From Candidatus Methylomirabilota bacterium (GTDB lineage Bacteria > Methylomirabilota > Methylomirabilia > Rokubacteriales > CSP1-6): a DNA stretch of 64,000 nucleotides. Both the position numbers and the translations under genes were made by a program. Below, piece by piece: positions 50,485 through 60,070 of the stretch (the first letter of the stretch is position 1; each line of letters opens with the position of its first letter). The DNA lies in the NCBI GenBank assembly GCA_035315345.1, contig DATFYA010000089.1:1-64000 (forward strand), in the 5' to 3' direction. The notes beneath the pieces are model-generated. The model ran no database searches, was not told the DNA's origin, and saw only the letters and a program-made list of their open reading frames with translations.

Positions 50485-51252
50485 CTATCTCAGCTCGAAC
50501 TCGAACGTGCTCACCACCCGGATGCGCTTGACCGGCGTGCTGGTCGGGCTGAACGGCGCCGACTCGTCGCCGCCGTCGAGACCGAAGATCTGGATCGCGC
50601 CCTGGTTGGCCGAGCGGATGCTGCCGACCTGCGCCCCGGAGTCGGCCGCGAACTGCTGCGCGGTGGCCCGGGCGTTCTTCGTCGCCTCGGCCAGCAGCTG
50701 CGGGCGCAGGTCGTTGAAGGTGGAGACCGCGTAGCGCGGGTTGGCCCCCCCGTGCTCGCGCTCACCGTCGAGGGCGACGCCGGCCTTGAGCAGCTCCTCG
50801 GTCGAGCCCACCGACGTCCGCACCAGCTCCACGTTGGCGGTGCGCACCACCACCGAGGTCGTCACCACGTAGCGGAGCCGATCGCTCGGCTGCGGCTGGC
50901 CGTACTCGCGAGCGAGCTTGTCCACCGTGCGGGTCGGCTGGCGCTCGATCTCCGCCTCCGGAAACCCCTGCTTCCTGAGGAACGCCACCACCGCGTCCCG
51001 GTCCGCGCTCAGGCGGGTGTGGGCGTCCACGAGCGTCTCGCTGGCCCGGCGCAGGCCCAGCGCCCACACCGCGCGGTCCGCCTTCACCTCGCGCTCCACG
51101 AGCCCCTTCACGGTCACCACGCGGGTGTCCGAGCGGAAGCGGGTGGCGCCGCGGCCCACGAGGTACCCCGCGGCGGACAGCCCGAGCAGCAGGCACAGCC
51201 CCACGATCAGCGCGGGGAGTACCCCCGAGCGTCCATCGTTCGAGATCGTCAT
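50485..51252 (-). CDS. SIMPL-domain (DUF541) envelope protein
   Basis: A 255-residue protein with an N-terminal membrane anchor or signal (LPALIVGLCLLLGLSAAGYL) and the SIMPL/YggE fold: TRVVTVKGLVEREVKADRAVWAL, then ALRF-like ATKNARATAQQFAADSGAQVG, a family hallmark. YggE-type proteins are tied to oxidative-stress protection and form outer-envelope rings in some species. GGAGGT precedes the ATG at 51252. It lies 23 bp after the benE stop. Confidence 0.88.
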   Translation of the reverse strand: MTISNDGRSGVLPALIVGLCLLLGLSAAGYLVGRGATRFRSDTRVVTVKGLVEREVKADRAVWALGLRRASETLVDAHTRLSADRDAVVAFLRKQGFPEAEIERQPTRTVDKLAREYGQPQPSDRLRYVVTTSVVVRTANVELVRTSVGSTEELLKAGVALDGEREHGGANPRYAVSTFNDLRPQLLAEATKNARATAQQFAADSGAQVGSIRSANQGAIQIFGLDGGDESAPFSPTSTPVKRIRVVSTFEFELR

Positions 51253-51275
51253 ATGCGCCACCTCCGTGGCCCGCG

Positions 51276-52463
51276 TTACGCGCGACGCCTCTTGCGCTGG
51301 CCGGTCGCCTCGCGCGTGATCAGCAAGGTCACCACACCCAGCACCAGTCCCCAGAACGCCGATCCGATCCCGGCCAACGTCACGCCGGAGGCGGTCGTCA
51401 GGAACGTGACGAGCGCCGCCTCCCGTTGATTCTCCTCCCGCACCGCGCTGGCGAGCGCCCCGCCGATGGTGGCCAGCAGCGCCAGCCCGGCGATGCCCGC
51501 GACCAGCTCGGGCGGGAACGCGGTGAAGACCGACACCACCGTGGACCCGAAGAGCCCGATCACGAAGTAGAAGACGCCGGCGGCCACCGCGGCCACGTAG
51601 CGGCGCTTCGGGTCCTCGTGCGCCTCGGGCCCCATGCAGATCGCCGCGGTGATGGCGGCCAGGTTGAGGGCGAAGCCGCCGATCGGGGCCAGAGCCAGGT
51701 TCGCCAGCCCGGTCCAGCCGATCAGCGGGGAGATCGGCACCCGGTACCCCGAGGCGCGGATCACCGCGACACCGGGCACGTTCTGCGAGGCCATGGTCAC
51801 CGCGAACAGGGGGATCGCGACGCCGATGATCGCGCCCGGGGTGAAGCGCGGCGTGACCCACACCGGCCGGGCCAGCGAGAGGCGGACAGCGTCCACGTGC
51901 AGCAGGCCCTGGGCCAGCGCGATCGAGCCGCCGACCAGCAGGGCCGCGATCACCGCGTAGCGCGGGGTGAGCCGCCGCGCCAGCAGATAGGCGGCGAGCA
52001 TGCCGAGGCTGAGCGCGAGGCGCGTGCTCATCGCGGTGAAGAGCGCCAGCCCGAAGCGCAGCAGCACCCCGGCCAGCATCCCGGCCGCGATCGCCAGCGG
52101 CAGGCGGTCCATCACCCGCTCGAACCAGCCCGAGAATCCGCAGAGCGTGATGAGCAGCGCCGAGAGCAGGAACGCCCCGGTGGCCTCCTGGATCGACAGG
52201 CCGGCCGCGCTCGTGACCAGCAGCGCCGCGCCCGGCGTGGACCACGCGGTCACCACCGGCACCCGGTAGCGCAGCGACAGCAGCGCGCAGGTCAGGCCCA
52301 TGCCCACGCCGAGGGCGAGCATCCACGAGCCGACCTGCGCGGTCGAGGCGCCGACCGCCCCCGCGGCCTGGAACACGATCACCGCCGAGCTGGCGAATCC
52401 GACGAGCACGGTGACGAAGCCGGCCGCCACCGCGGAGACCGACAGATCACGGAAGAAGGTCAT
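51276..52463 (-). CDS. benE: Benzoate/H+ symporter BenE family transporter
   Basis: A 395-residue membrane protein with about 12 TM helices. Family motifs: GFASSAVIVFQAAGAVGAS, VTAWSTPGAALL, VTMASQNVPGVAVIRASGY (the NQNxPG-like signature) and GGFALNLAAITAAICMG. It imports benzoate or a related aromatic acid with protons. The ATG at 52463 has TATAGT 12 nt upstream. No benzoate-degradation genes adjoin it, so substrate is inferred from family only. Confidence 0.9.
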   Translation of the reverse strand: MTFFRDLSVSAVAAGFVTVLVGFASSAVIVFQAAGAVGASTAQVGSWMLALGVGMGLTCALLSLRYRVPVVTAWSTPGAALLVTSAAGLSIQEATGAFLLSALLITLCGFSGWFERVMDRLPLAIAAGMLAGVLLRFGLALFTAMSTRLALSLGMLAAYLLARRLTPRYAVIAALLVGGSIALAQGLLHVDAVRLSLARPVWVTPRFTPGAIIGVAIPLFAVTMASQNVPGVAVIRASGYRVPISPLIGWTGLANLALAPIGGFALNLAAITAAICMGPEAHEDPKRRYVAAVAAGVFYFVIGLFGSTVVSVFTAFPPELVAGIAGLALLATIGGALASAVREENQREAALVTFLTTASGVTLAGIGSAFWGLVLGVVTLLITREATGQRKRRRA

Positions 52464-52475
52464 GAGGCCCCGCCC

Positions 52476-52522
52476 ACTATAGCAACTGGCGGCGCCAGCC
52501 TCGGCGGGGGATCGGGTACACT
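52476..52522. promoter_or_regulatory. Divergent start-proximal -10 boxes between benE and the dpp operon
   Basis: On the minus strand TATAGT (52481-52476), 12 nt before the benE ATG. On the plus strand TACACT (52517-52522), 7 nt before the dppB ATG. Neither has a convincing -35. The spacer is only 66 bp (52464-52529), so a single bound regulator could affect both directions. Confidence 0.45.
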
Positions 52523-52529
52523 CGCCGGG

Positions 52530-53456
52530 ATGCGGGCCTACCTCCTGTCGCGGCTCGGGCAGACCGTGCTCGTCGTCTTCCTCTCGCTCACCGCGGTGTT
52601 CTTCCTGGTGCGGCTCGGCGGCGACCCGGTGTTGCTGTTCCTGCCCATGGACATCCAGGCCAAGGACCTGAACGAGTTCCGCCAGCGACTGGGCTTCAAC
52701 GATCCGCTGGCCGTGCAGTACGGCCGCTTCATCACCCGCGCCGTTCACGGCGACTTCGGCGAGTCGCTGCGCTACCGGCGCGATGCCCTCGGGCTGGTGC
52801 TGGAGCGCCTGCCCGCGACGCTCTCGCTGGCCGGGAGCGCGCTCCTGCTCACCTTCTGCGTGGCGGTTCCGGTGGGGGTGCTCTCGGCGGTGCGGCGCGG
52901 GTCGCTCGTGGACTTCCTCGGCATGGGCGGGGCGGTGCTGGGCCAGGCGGTGCCCGGCTTCTGGCTCGGCCTCATGATGATCTACTTCTTCTCGGTGCGG
53001 CTCGGCTGGCTCCCCACCGGGGGCATGGGCGGCCCGCTCCATTTCGTGATGCCGTGCGTGGTGCTCGCCTCGTTCTACGCCGCGCGCCTGGCGCGCATCA
53101 CCCGCTCCTCGGTGCTCGACACCCTGAACGAGGAGTACGTGCTCACCGCGCGGGCCAAGGGTCTGGGCGAGCCGGTGGTCATCGGCAAGCACACGCTCAA
53201 GAACTCGGCGATCCCCATCGTGACCCTGGCCGGCCTCGACACCGGCCAGCTCCTGGGCGGCGCGGTGATCACCGAGACCATCTTCGCGTGGCCCGGGCTC
53301 GGCCGGCTCACCGTCCAGGCCCTGCTCAATCGCGATTTTCCGGTAGTGCTCGCCGCGGTTTTCGTCTTCTCGGTGACCTATACCCTCATGAACTTGCTGG
53401 TGGACGTGCTCTACGGCTGGCTCGATCCGCGCACGCGGGCGCGCGCGCGCGCATGA
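52530..53456 (+). CDS. dppB: Dipeptide/oligopeptide-type ABC transporter permease, DppB-like
   Basis: A 308-residue permease with six TM helices. N-terminus LLSRLGQTVLVVFLSLTAVF, then FNDPLAVQYGRFITRAVHGDFGES, the DppB/OppB hallmark, and the coupling motif EEYVLTARAKGLGE. It has no SD; TACACT lies 7 nt before the ATG. It opens a four-gene unit (permease, permease, GNAT, binding protein) coupled by ATGA/TGATG overlaps. The symbol marks family only. Confidence 0.9.
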   Translation: MRAYLLSRLGQTVLVVFLSLTAVFFLVRLGGDPVLLFLPMDIQAKDLNEFRQRLGFNDPLAVQYGRFITRAVHGDFGESLRYRRDALGLVLERLPATLSLAGSALLLTFCVAVPVGVLSAVRRGSLVDFLGMGGAVLGQAVPGFWLGLMMIYFFSVRLGWLPTGGMGGPLHFVMPCVVLASFYAARLARITRSSVLDTLNEEYVLTARAKGLGEPVVIGKHTLKNSAIPIVTLAGLDTGQLLGGAVITETIFAWPGLGRLTVQALLNRDFPVVLAAVFVFSVTYTLMNLLVDVLYGWLDPRTRARARA

Positions 53457-54277
53457 CGCGGTTCCTGGCCCGGCACGGCCGCGGCCTCGTCGGCATCACC
53501 ATCGCAAGCCTGGTGATCGTGGCCGCGGTGGCCGCGCCCCTGCTCGTCCCGCACGACCCGCTGCAGAGCGACTTCGCGGCCGGCCTCCAGCCGCCCGGCA
53601 CCCCGGGCCACCCGCTCGGCACCGATCAGCTGGGACGCGACCTGCTGGCCCGCGTGCTCTACGGCGCGCGGATCGCGCTGTTCATCGGCGTCTGCTGCGT
53701 GCTGCTCACCGCGATCGTCGGCGGGCTCCTCGGCCTGCTCGCCGGCTACTTCGAGGGCTGGCCGGGCGCGGTGCTGATGCGGGTGGCCGACGTGCAGCTG
53801 TCGTTCCCCTTCATCCTGCTCGCGCTCACCATCAACGCCATCGTCGGCCTCGGGCTGCGCAACATCATCGTCAGTTTGTCAGTCGCCGGCTGGGTCGTGT
53901 ATGCTCGCGTGGTCCGGGGGGAGGTGCTGTCGGTGAAGGAGCGCGATTTCGTGCACGCAGCCCAGGCCCTCGGTCTCGGACGCGGGCGCCTGCTCTTCCG
54001 GCACGTGCTCCCCAATGTGACTCCCTCCATCGTCATCCTGGCCAGTCTCCAGTTCGCCCAGTTCATCGTGGCCGAGGCCGCCATCTCGTTCCTCGGCTTC
54101 GGGGTGCAGCCACCCACCGCCGCGTGGGGCAGCATGCTGTCCGAGAGCCGCGACTATCTATTCGTGGCCTGGTGGCTGGCCGCCTTTCCCGGCGCCGCCC
54201 TGGCCCTCACCGCGCTCGGCATCAACCTGGTCGGCGACTGGCTGCGCGACGTGCTCGATCCGCGGTTCCGCGTCTGA
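53453..54277 (+). CDS. dppC: Dipeptide/oligopeptide-type ABC transporter permease, DppC-like
   Basis: A 274-residue permease: N-terminal TM helix, HPLGTDQLGRDLLARVLYGAR (DppC/OppC hallmark), then the coupling motif ERDFVHAAQALGLGRGRLLFRH and C-terminal NLVGDWLRDVLDPRFRV. ATGA overlaps the dppB stop; its stop overlaps the GNAT start (TGATG). It forms the heterodimeric channel with DppB. Confidence 0.92.
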   Translation: MTRFLARHGRGLVGITIASLVIVAAVAAPLLVPHDPLQSDFAAGLQPPGTPGHPLGTDQLGRDLLARVLYGARIALFIGVCCVLLTAIVGGLLGLLAGYFEGWPGAVLMRVADVQLSFPFILLALTINAIVGLGLRNIIVSLSVAGWVVYARVVRGEVLSVKERDFVHAAQALGLGRGRLLFRHVLPNVTPSIVILASLQFAQFIVAEAAISFLGFGVQPPTAAWGSMLSESRDYLFVAWWLAAFPGAALALTALGINLVGDWLRDVLDPRFRV

Positions 54278-54711
54278 TGGGCGTCGTCATCCGCCCGTGC
54301 CGTCCCCAGGAGGCCGACGCCCTCCTGGATCTCTGGCATCACGCCGACGCCACCGCCAGCCCCACCGACACCCCCGAGCAGATCAGCGAGGTGATCCGCG
54401 ACGCGGCGGCCGCCGTGCTGGTGGCGGTCGATCGCGGCCTGCTGGTGGGCTCGGTCATCGGGGCGTGGGACGGCTGGCGCGGCAACATCTATCGCCTGGC
54501 CGTGCTGCCGTCGTACCGGCGTCGCGGCATCGCGCGGGCGCTGGTCGCGGAGGTGGAGCGACAGCTCGCCGACCGCGGCGCCCGACGCATCTCGGCCCTC
54601 GTGGAGCACGACCACCCGTGGGCGGTGGGCTTCTGGGACTCGCTGTACGAGCCCGATCCGCGCCTGATCCGCTACGTCAAGAAGATCGAGCCGACAAGGA
54701 GAGACCCATGA
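54277..54711 (+). CDS. GNAT N-acetyltransferase inside the peptide ABC operon
   Basis: A 144-residue single-domain GNAT with the acetyl-CoA loop VLPSYRRRGIARALV and C-terminal ISALVEHDHPWAVGFWDSL. It starts within the dppC stop (TGATG) and its own stop overlaps the binding-protein start (ATGA), so it is translated as part of the transporter unit. It may acetylate the imported amine or peptide. Family is certain; the substrate is inference from context. Confidence 0.85.
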   Translation: MGVVIRPCRPQEADALLDLWHHADATASPTDTPEQISEVIRDAAAAVLVAVDRGLLVGSVIGAWDGWRGNIYRLAVLPSYRRRGIARALVAEVERQLADRGARRISALVEHDHPWAVGFWDSLYEPDPRLIRYVKKIEPTRRDP

Positions 54712-56255
54712 CTCGATTCACCCGGATGCTGGCCGCCTTCGCCGCACTGCTCGGCGTGGCGGTGACCTGCCCCCTCACCCCCGCGGCGGAGGCGCAGGAC
54801 CGCGCGCGGACGAAGGAGATCGTGGTGGCCTTCGCGGCCGAGCCGCGCACGCTGCTGCCCGACACCATCGTGGACTGGACCACGAACGTGCAGCTCGAGC
54901 ACATCTACGACCGGCTCGTGGACCGCGATCCCAAGACCTACAAGCCGATGCCCATGCTGGCCACGAGCTGGAAGGTGGTCAACGACACCACCTGGGAGTT
55001 CACGCTCAAGCAGGGCGTCAAGTTCCACAACGGTGAGCCCTTCAACGCCCAGAGCGTGAAGGCGACGATGGATTACATCAAGGACCCCGCCAACAAGACG
55101 CACTACGCGCCGCGCTGGTCGCAGGTCAAGGACGTCCAGATCGTCAACGACTACACCGTCCGCTTCATCACCGACAAGCCCTGGCCGGGACTCATCGACC
55201 GCATCTCCGAATCGACCGACTTCCTCGCGATGCCGCCCAAGGCCCTCAAGGAGCAGGGGCCGCAGGGCCTGCTGGCCAAGCCGATCGGCACCGGACCCTT
55301 CAAGTTCGTGCAGTGGGTGCGCGACGAGCGGCTCGTGCTCGAGCGCAATCCCGACTACTGGCAGGGCGCGCCCGAGATGAACCGCGTCACGTTCCGTTAC
55401 ATCCCGGAGTTCAGCGCCCGGCTCTCCGCGCTGCTCGCGGGCGAGATCGACATCATGAAGGACGTGCCGCCCCACGCGGTGGAGATGGTGGACAAGTCGG
55501 GCAAGGGCAAGGTGCGCTCCACCGTCTCCTCGCGCATCAACTACCTGGCCCTCGTCAACCTGAAGGCCGGCCCGATGCAGGATCTCCGGGTGCGCAAGGC
55601 GATCAGCCACGCGGTCAACGTGGACGAGCTGATCCAGCAGGTGCTCAAGGGCCGGGCCAGCAAGATGTGCGGGCCGCTCTCCCCGCTCAACGTCGACTAC
55701 ACGCCGGGGATCGAGTGCCTGAAGTACGATCCCGCCAGGGCCCAGGCCCTCTTCAAGGAGGCCGGGGTCGACCCGACCAAGCTCCAGCTCACCCTCGACA
55801 CTCCGTCGGGCCGCTACCCGCTCGACAAGGACGTCTCGCTCGCGATCGCGGCCCAGCTGCAGCGCCTCGGCATCAAGGTGAACGTGGTGGTCAACGAGTG
55901 GGGCACGCACCTCGACAAGATCAAGAACCGCACCACCGGCGACATGTTCTATCTCGGCTGGGGGCCTGCGCTGAGCGCCCAGAACACCATCGAGCAGCTC
56001 TTCCAGGCCAACCAGACCTACTCCTCCTACGGCAACAACAAGGTCATCGACGCCAAGATCGCCCAGGCGGTCACGATCGTGGACCCGAAGAAGCGGCTGG
56101 AGGCGTGGGCGGAGCTGCAGCGGCTGGTGCACGACGAGGCCCCGTGGGTCTTCCTCTGGCAGCAACACGATCTCTACGGGGTGGCCAACTGGGTCGAGTG
56201 GACGCCGCGCGCCGACGAGAAGGTGTGGATGTACGAGGCGAAGCTGGCGCGATAG
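54708..56255 (+). CDS. ABC transporter substrate-binding protein, peptide/nickel (SBP_bac_5) type
   Basis: A 515-residue exported binding protein. The signal peptide ends near AAEAQD. The family pattern is visible: EIVVAFAAEPRTLLPD, QGVKFHNGEPFNAQSV (matching the SBP_bac_5 motif), PIGTGPFKFVQWVRDE and RNPDYWQGAPEM. AAGGAGAG precedes the ATG. Together with DppB- and DppC-like permeases it makes an importer without its own ATPase, so it must borrow one encoded elsewhere or the ATPase was lost. Confidence 0.92.
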   Translation: MTRFTRMLAAFAALLGVAVTCPLTPAAEAQDRARTKEIVVAFAAEPRTLLPDTIVDWTTNVQLEHIYDRLVDRDPKTYKPMPMLATSWKVVNDTTWEFTLKQGVKFHNGEPFNAQSVKATMDYIKDPANKTHYAPRWSQVKDVQIVNDYTVRFITDKPWPGLIDRISESTDFLAMPPKALKEQGPQGLLAKPIGTGPFKFVQWVRDERLVLERNPDYWQGAPEMNRVTFRYIPEFSARLSALLAGEIDIMKDVPPHAVEMVDKSGKGKVRSTVSSRINYLALVNLKAGPMQDLRVRKAISHAVNVDELIQQVLKGRASKMCGPLSPLNVDYTPGIECLKYDPARAQALFKEAGVDPTKLQLTLDTPSGRYPLDKDVSLAIAAQLQRLGIKVNVVVNEWGTHLDKIKNRTTGDMFYLGWGPALSAQNTIEQLFQANQTYSSYGNNKVIDAKIAQAVTIVDPKKRLEAWAELQRLVHDEAPWVFLWQQHDLYGVANWVEWTPRADEKVWMYEAKLAR

Positions 56256-56265
56256 CGCGGCCGCT

Positions 56266-56472
56266 TCAGGCGGGTGTCGGGGACACGTCCCCGGGCGGCT
56301 GGTCGGATGACGCGTCCCCGTCATCCGCCTCGGCCGCGGCGGCCGGATCATCCTCGACGTCCGCGTCGGGCACCAGGCTCGCCTGCGCCGCCTCCATCAG
56401 CTTCTCCTTGCCCGGATCGCTGAGCTCCGCCATCTCCAGCACCATCAGGTCGTACCACACGTCCCACTGCAT
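56266..56472 (-). CDS. Small acidic protein, unknown
   Basis: A 68-residue protein, MQWDVWYDLMVLEM then a helical middle (LSDPGKEKLMEAAQASLV) and an Asp/Glu/Ala-rich tail (DADVEDDPAAAAEADD). It has a very good SD (AAGGAGGA) 6 nt before the ATG at 56472. No TM helix or Cys. I do not recognise a family. The strong SD and the biased, charged composition argue for a real small gene. The 189-bp spacer 56473-56661 otherwise holds only the CDF promoter box at 56649. Confidence 0.6.
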   Translation of the reverse strand: MQWDVWYDLMVLEMAELSDPGKEKLMEAAQASLVPDADVEDDPAAAAEADDGDASSDQPPGDVSPTPA

Positions 56473-56648
56473 GGCGTCCTCCTTGCCCCTCCGGTAAGGG
56501 CATCGGCCGTGCCACCTGGAGATCGCCGCCGGATCAATGACTTGACGATCGCCCCGGTGAGAGCGGCCCGGGCATTCGGCCCGCCGGCGGGCAGCGCGCC
56601 ATCGCGCGCGCCGCCGGGCTAGTCGTGGCCGGCGCGCGAGACGACCCG

Positions 56649-56654
56649 TACACT
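56649..56654 (+). promoter_or_regulatory. Start-proximal -10 box of the CDF transporter gene
   Basis: TACACT ends 7 nt before the ATG at 56662, the same box and the same spacing as before dppB (52517). No SD lies in between. The -35 position shows no match. A leaderless transcript is suggested. Confidence 0.45.
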
Positions 56655-56661
56655 GCGAGGC

Positions 56662-57606
56662 ATGGAGGAATCCAGAACCGCGGTCACCGCGGCGCTCCTG
56701 GGTAACGCGGCCCTGGCGCTGCTCAAGGGCACGAGCGCGGTATTCACCGGCAGCGCGGCCATGCTGGCCGAGACGTTTCATTCCATCGCGGACACCGGCA
56801 ACCAGACGCTGCTCTTCCTCGGCATGCGGCTGGCCAGGCGGCCGCCCGACGAGGCCCACCCGTTCGGCCACGGCAAGAACGTCTACTTCTGGTCCTTCGT
56901 GGTCTCGATGATGCTCTTCACGCTGGGCGGCGCCTTCTCCATCTGGGAAGCCGTCCGCCACTACCTGCATCCGTTCGAGAAGACGCCGACGATCTGGGCC
57001 TACGGCGTGCTCGCGGGGAGCTTCGTGTTCGAGTCCATCTCGCTGACGTTCGCGGTGCACGGACTCCGGCGCAACGCGGGCTCACGCTCCCTGCGGCAGT
57101 ACTGGCGGGACAGCCGCGATCCGACGCTGGTCACCGTCCTCATGGAGGACAGCGCTGCGCTGGTGGCCCTGCTGATCGCGGCGGCCGGCTTGTGGCTCAC
57201 CCAGACGACCGGCGACGGCATCTGGGACGCGGCCGCCTCCGGCCTCATCGGCCTGCTGCTGATCGCGGTGGCGATCGTGCTCGCGGTGGAGAGCCACTCA
57301 CTCCTGATCGGCGAGCGAGCCCCCGCGTGGATCGAGCGCGCGATACGCGAGGTGGTGGCATCGGAGACCGCGGTGACGCGGCTGGTAGAGCTGCACACGA
57401 TGCACCTGGGGCCGCGGGCCGTCCTGATCGTGCTGGGCGTCACGTTCGACGGTCACCTCAGCGCCGACGGGGTGGGCGAAGCGGTCGCACAGCTGCAGCG
57501 GCGGCTCGCGAAGCGGCTCGTCGACCTCACCACCGAGCGATTGATCGTGATCGAGCCGACCCCCGCCCCCGCCCGGCGCCCGGCCGAAGCAGCGCGAGCC
57601 GGCTGA
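56662..57606 (+). CDS. Cation diffusion facilitator (CDF) family transporter
   Basis: A 314-residue membrane protein with six TM helices. TM2 has the metal site motif in MLAETFHSIADTGNQ (H-x3-D), followed by the conserved HPFGHGKNVYFWSF; TM5 region has DSAALVALL with the second Asp. The C-terminal cytoplasmic domain has a beta-sandwich but little His. It exports Zn2+, Fe2+ or similar cations using H+. It lies in the stress-flavoured section. Metal not predictable. Confidence 0.88.
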   Translation: MEESRTAVTAALLGNAALALLKGTSAVFTGSAAMLAETFHSIADTGNQTLLFLGMRLARRPPDEAHPFGHGKNVYFWSFVVSMMLFTLGGAFSIWEAVRHYLHPFEKTPTIWAYGVLAGSFVFESISLTFAVHGLRRNAGSRSLRQYWRDSRDPTLVTVLMEDSAALVALLIAAAGLWLTQTTGDGIWDAAASGLIGLLLIAVAIVLAVESHSLLIGERAPAWIERAIREVVASETAVTRLVELHTMHLGPRAVLIVLGVTFDGHLSADGVGEAVAQLQRRLAKRLVDLTTERLIVIEPTPAPARRPAEAARAG

Positions 57607-57607
57607 G

Positions 57608-57976
57608 CTAGGGTTGCTTGCCGGATCCGCCCGATCGGGGGGCGGAGCGCTTCGAGGCCGCGCCGCGCGTCTGCTGCGTCGGCCGGACGTCCAGCACGAC
57701 GCCGTACCACTCGTGCTGCTCCGCTCCCTCGGTGAGGCCGTTCAGCTCCTCCCGCGTGGTTGCGAACTGCGGATCGTCGTGCCATCGCTTCCAATCGTCC
57801 CGCGTCTGCCAGGTGCCGACGATCAGCCGCTTTACCGGATCGCCGTCCGGGCGCAGCATCTGTCCGCCTACCCAGCCGGGCTGATCCCGGACCGCCGACA
57901 TCCGCTCCTGCATCGCGGCGTCCCACTCCTCCGCGCGACCCGGTTTCACCTCGATCTCCGTGACGATGGTGACCAT
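57608..57976 (-). CDS. Antibiotic biosynthesis monooxygenase (ABM) domain protein
   Basis: A 122-residue protein with a ferredoxin-like ABM fold: VTIVTEIEVKPGRAEEWDAAM, PGWVGGQMLRP, IVGTWQTRDDWKRWHDDPQF. Such proteins oxidise quinols or degrade small signals, and some are haem oxygenases. A Ser/Arg-rich tail of ~20 residues follows. GAGGAGGA before the ATG at 57976. It converges with the CDF gene at a distance of one base. Confidence 0.85.
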   Translation of the reverse strand: MVTIVTEIEVKPGRAEEWDAAMQERMSAVRDQPGWVGGQMLRPDGDPVKRLIVGTWQTRDDWKRWHDDPQFATTREELNGLTEGAEQHEWYGVVLDVRPTQQTRGAASKRSAPRSGGSGKQP

Positions 57977-58244
57977 GGATTCCTCCTCGCGGCCGATGGC
58001 AGCTGCGAGCCGCTGATCGAACCCGATGGCAGCAATGGGTGTACCACCACCGGAGAGCGTCGAAGACCGCTCCGGAGGCTCGAACGGGGCGGCGCGGATG
58101 GCGCTCCCAGAAAGGTTCACCCGGTAGTTCCTACGTGACGGCGAGACCGCATCCGCGACGCAATGGCGTTCCTGGCAGCGGCACGGCCCTTGCTCCGTCT
58201 CGTGCGACGACGTATCTCCTCGACTCCAACCGGAGAGGCACGAC
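57977..58244. other. Divergent intergenic region
   Basis: A 268-bp region between the ABM gene (minus) and the SRPBCC gene (plus). It carries both ribosome sites. It has the word GATGGCAGC twice (57995-58003 and 58026-58034 approximately) and an imperfect inverted repeat CCGGAG...CTCCGG near 58050-58075. No further gene or promoter of good quality is seen. Confidence 0.4.
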
Positions 58245-58885
58245 ATGAGACAGCGGCTTTCATCGAATGACCGCATGACGCTGTGGGCGGCTGCCGCGGT
58301 CGGGGCCGTCGCGGTGACGGCCGGCGCCTGGGCCGTCGCGATGGCGGCCCGCCGCGCGCCGCGCGGCGTGGAGAAGCGCCGCTCGGACATGCCAACGCTG
58401 GCCGGCGGTCGAGGCGAGCGGGTGGAGCGCACCGTCACGGTACTTCGCCCACCCGAGGAGCTATACCGGCGCTGGCGGGACCTGACGCGCCTGCCGGAAG
58501 TGATGACGCATCTCGAATCGGTGACGGCGCTGGACGGTGGGCGCACCCGGTGGACCGTTCGCGGCCCGGGCGACATCCCCCTCTCCTGGGACGCCGAGAT
58601 CGTGGCGGACGAGCCGGGACGCCTCATCGCGTGGCGCTCGGTCGAGGGCGCCGAGGTGGACAACGCCGGGTCGGTGCGCTTCACGCCGGCTCCCGGCGGC
58701 CGCGGTACCGAGGTGAAGGTGCTGCTCAGCTACGCGCCGCCCGCCGGCCGTCTCGGAGCTGCGGTCGCGACGGTGCTCGGCCGCAGCGGCGACCAGGAGG
58801 TGCGCGAGGACCTGCGCCGGTTCAAGCAGCGCATGGAAGCCCACGAGGTCGCCACCGGCGCACGGCGCCACGCGGAGGCCTGGTG

Positions 58886-58886
<1 letters not shown>
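58245..58886 (+). CDS. Membrane-anchored SRPBCC (polyketide cyclase/dehydrase-like) protein
   Basis: A 213-residue protein with an N-terminal TM helix ([25 protein letters not shown]), a basic linker, then a SRPBCC domain (~58-190): [42 protein letters not shown] and [10 protein letters not shown], matching COG5637-type proteins. GGAGAG precedes the ATG. Its stop overlaps the alcohol dehydrogenase start (TGATG). This pair with an SDR and DUF2231 is common in stress islands. Confidence 0.87.

Positions 58887-60066
<1,180 letters not shown>

Positions 60067-60070
<4 letters not shown>

Noticed and set aside
51426-52529. Extension of the dppB frame upstream across benE
   Set aside because: The extra sequence is antisense to the BenE transporter; the true permease starts at 52530 with MRAYLLSRLG.
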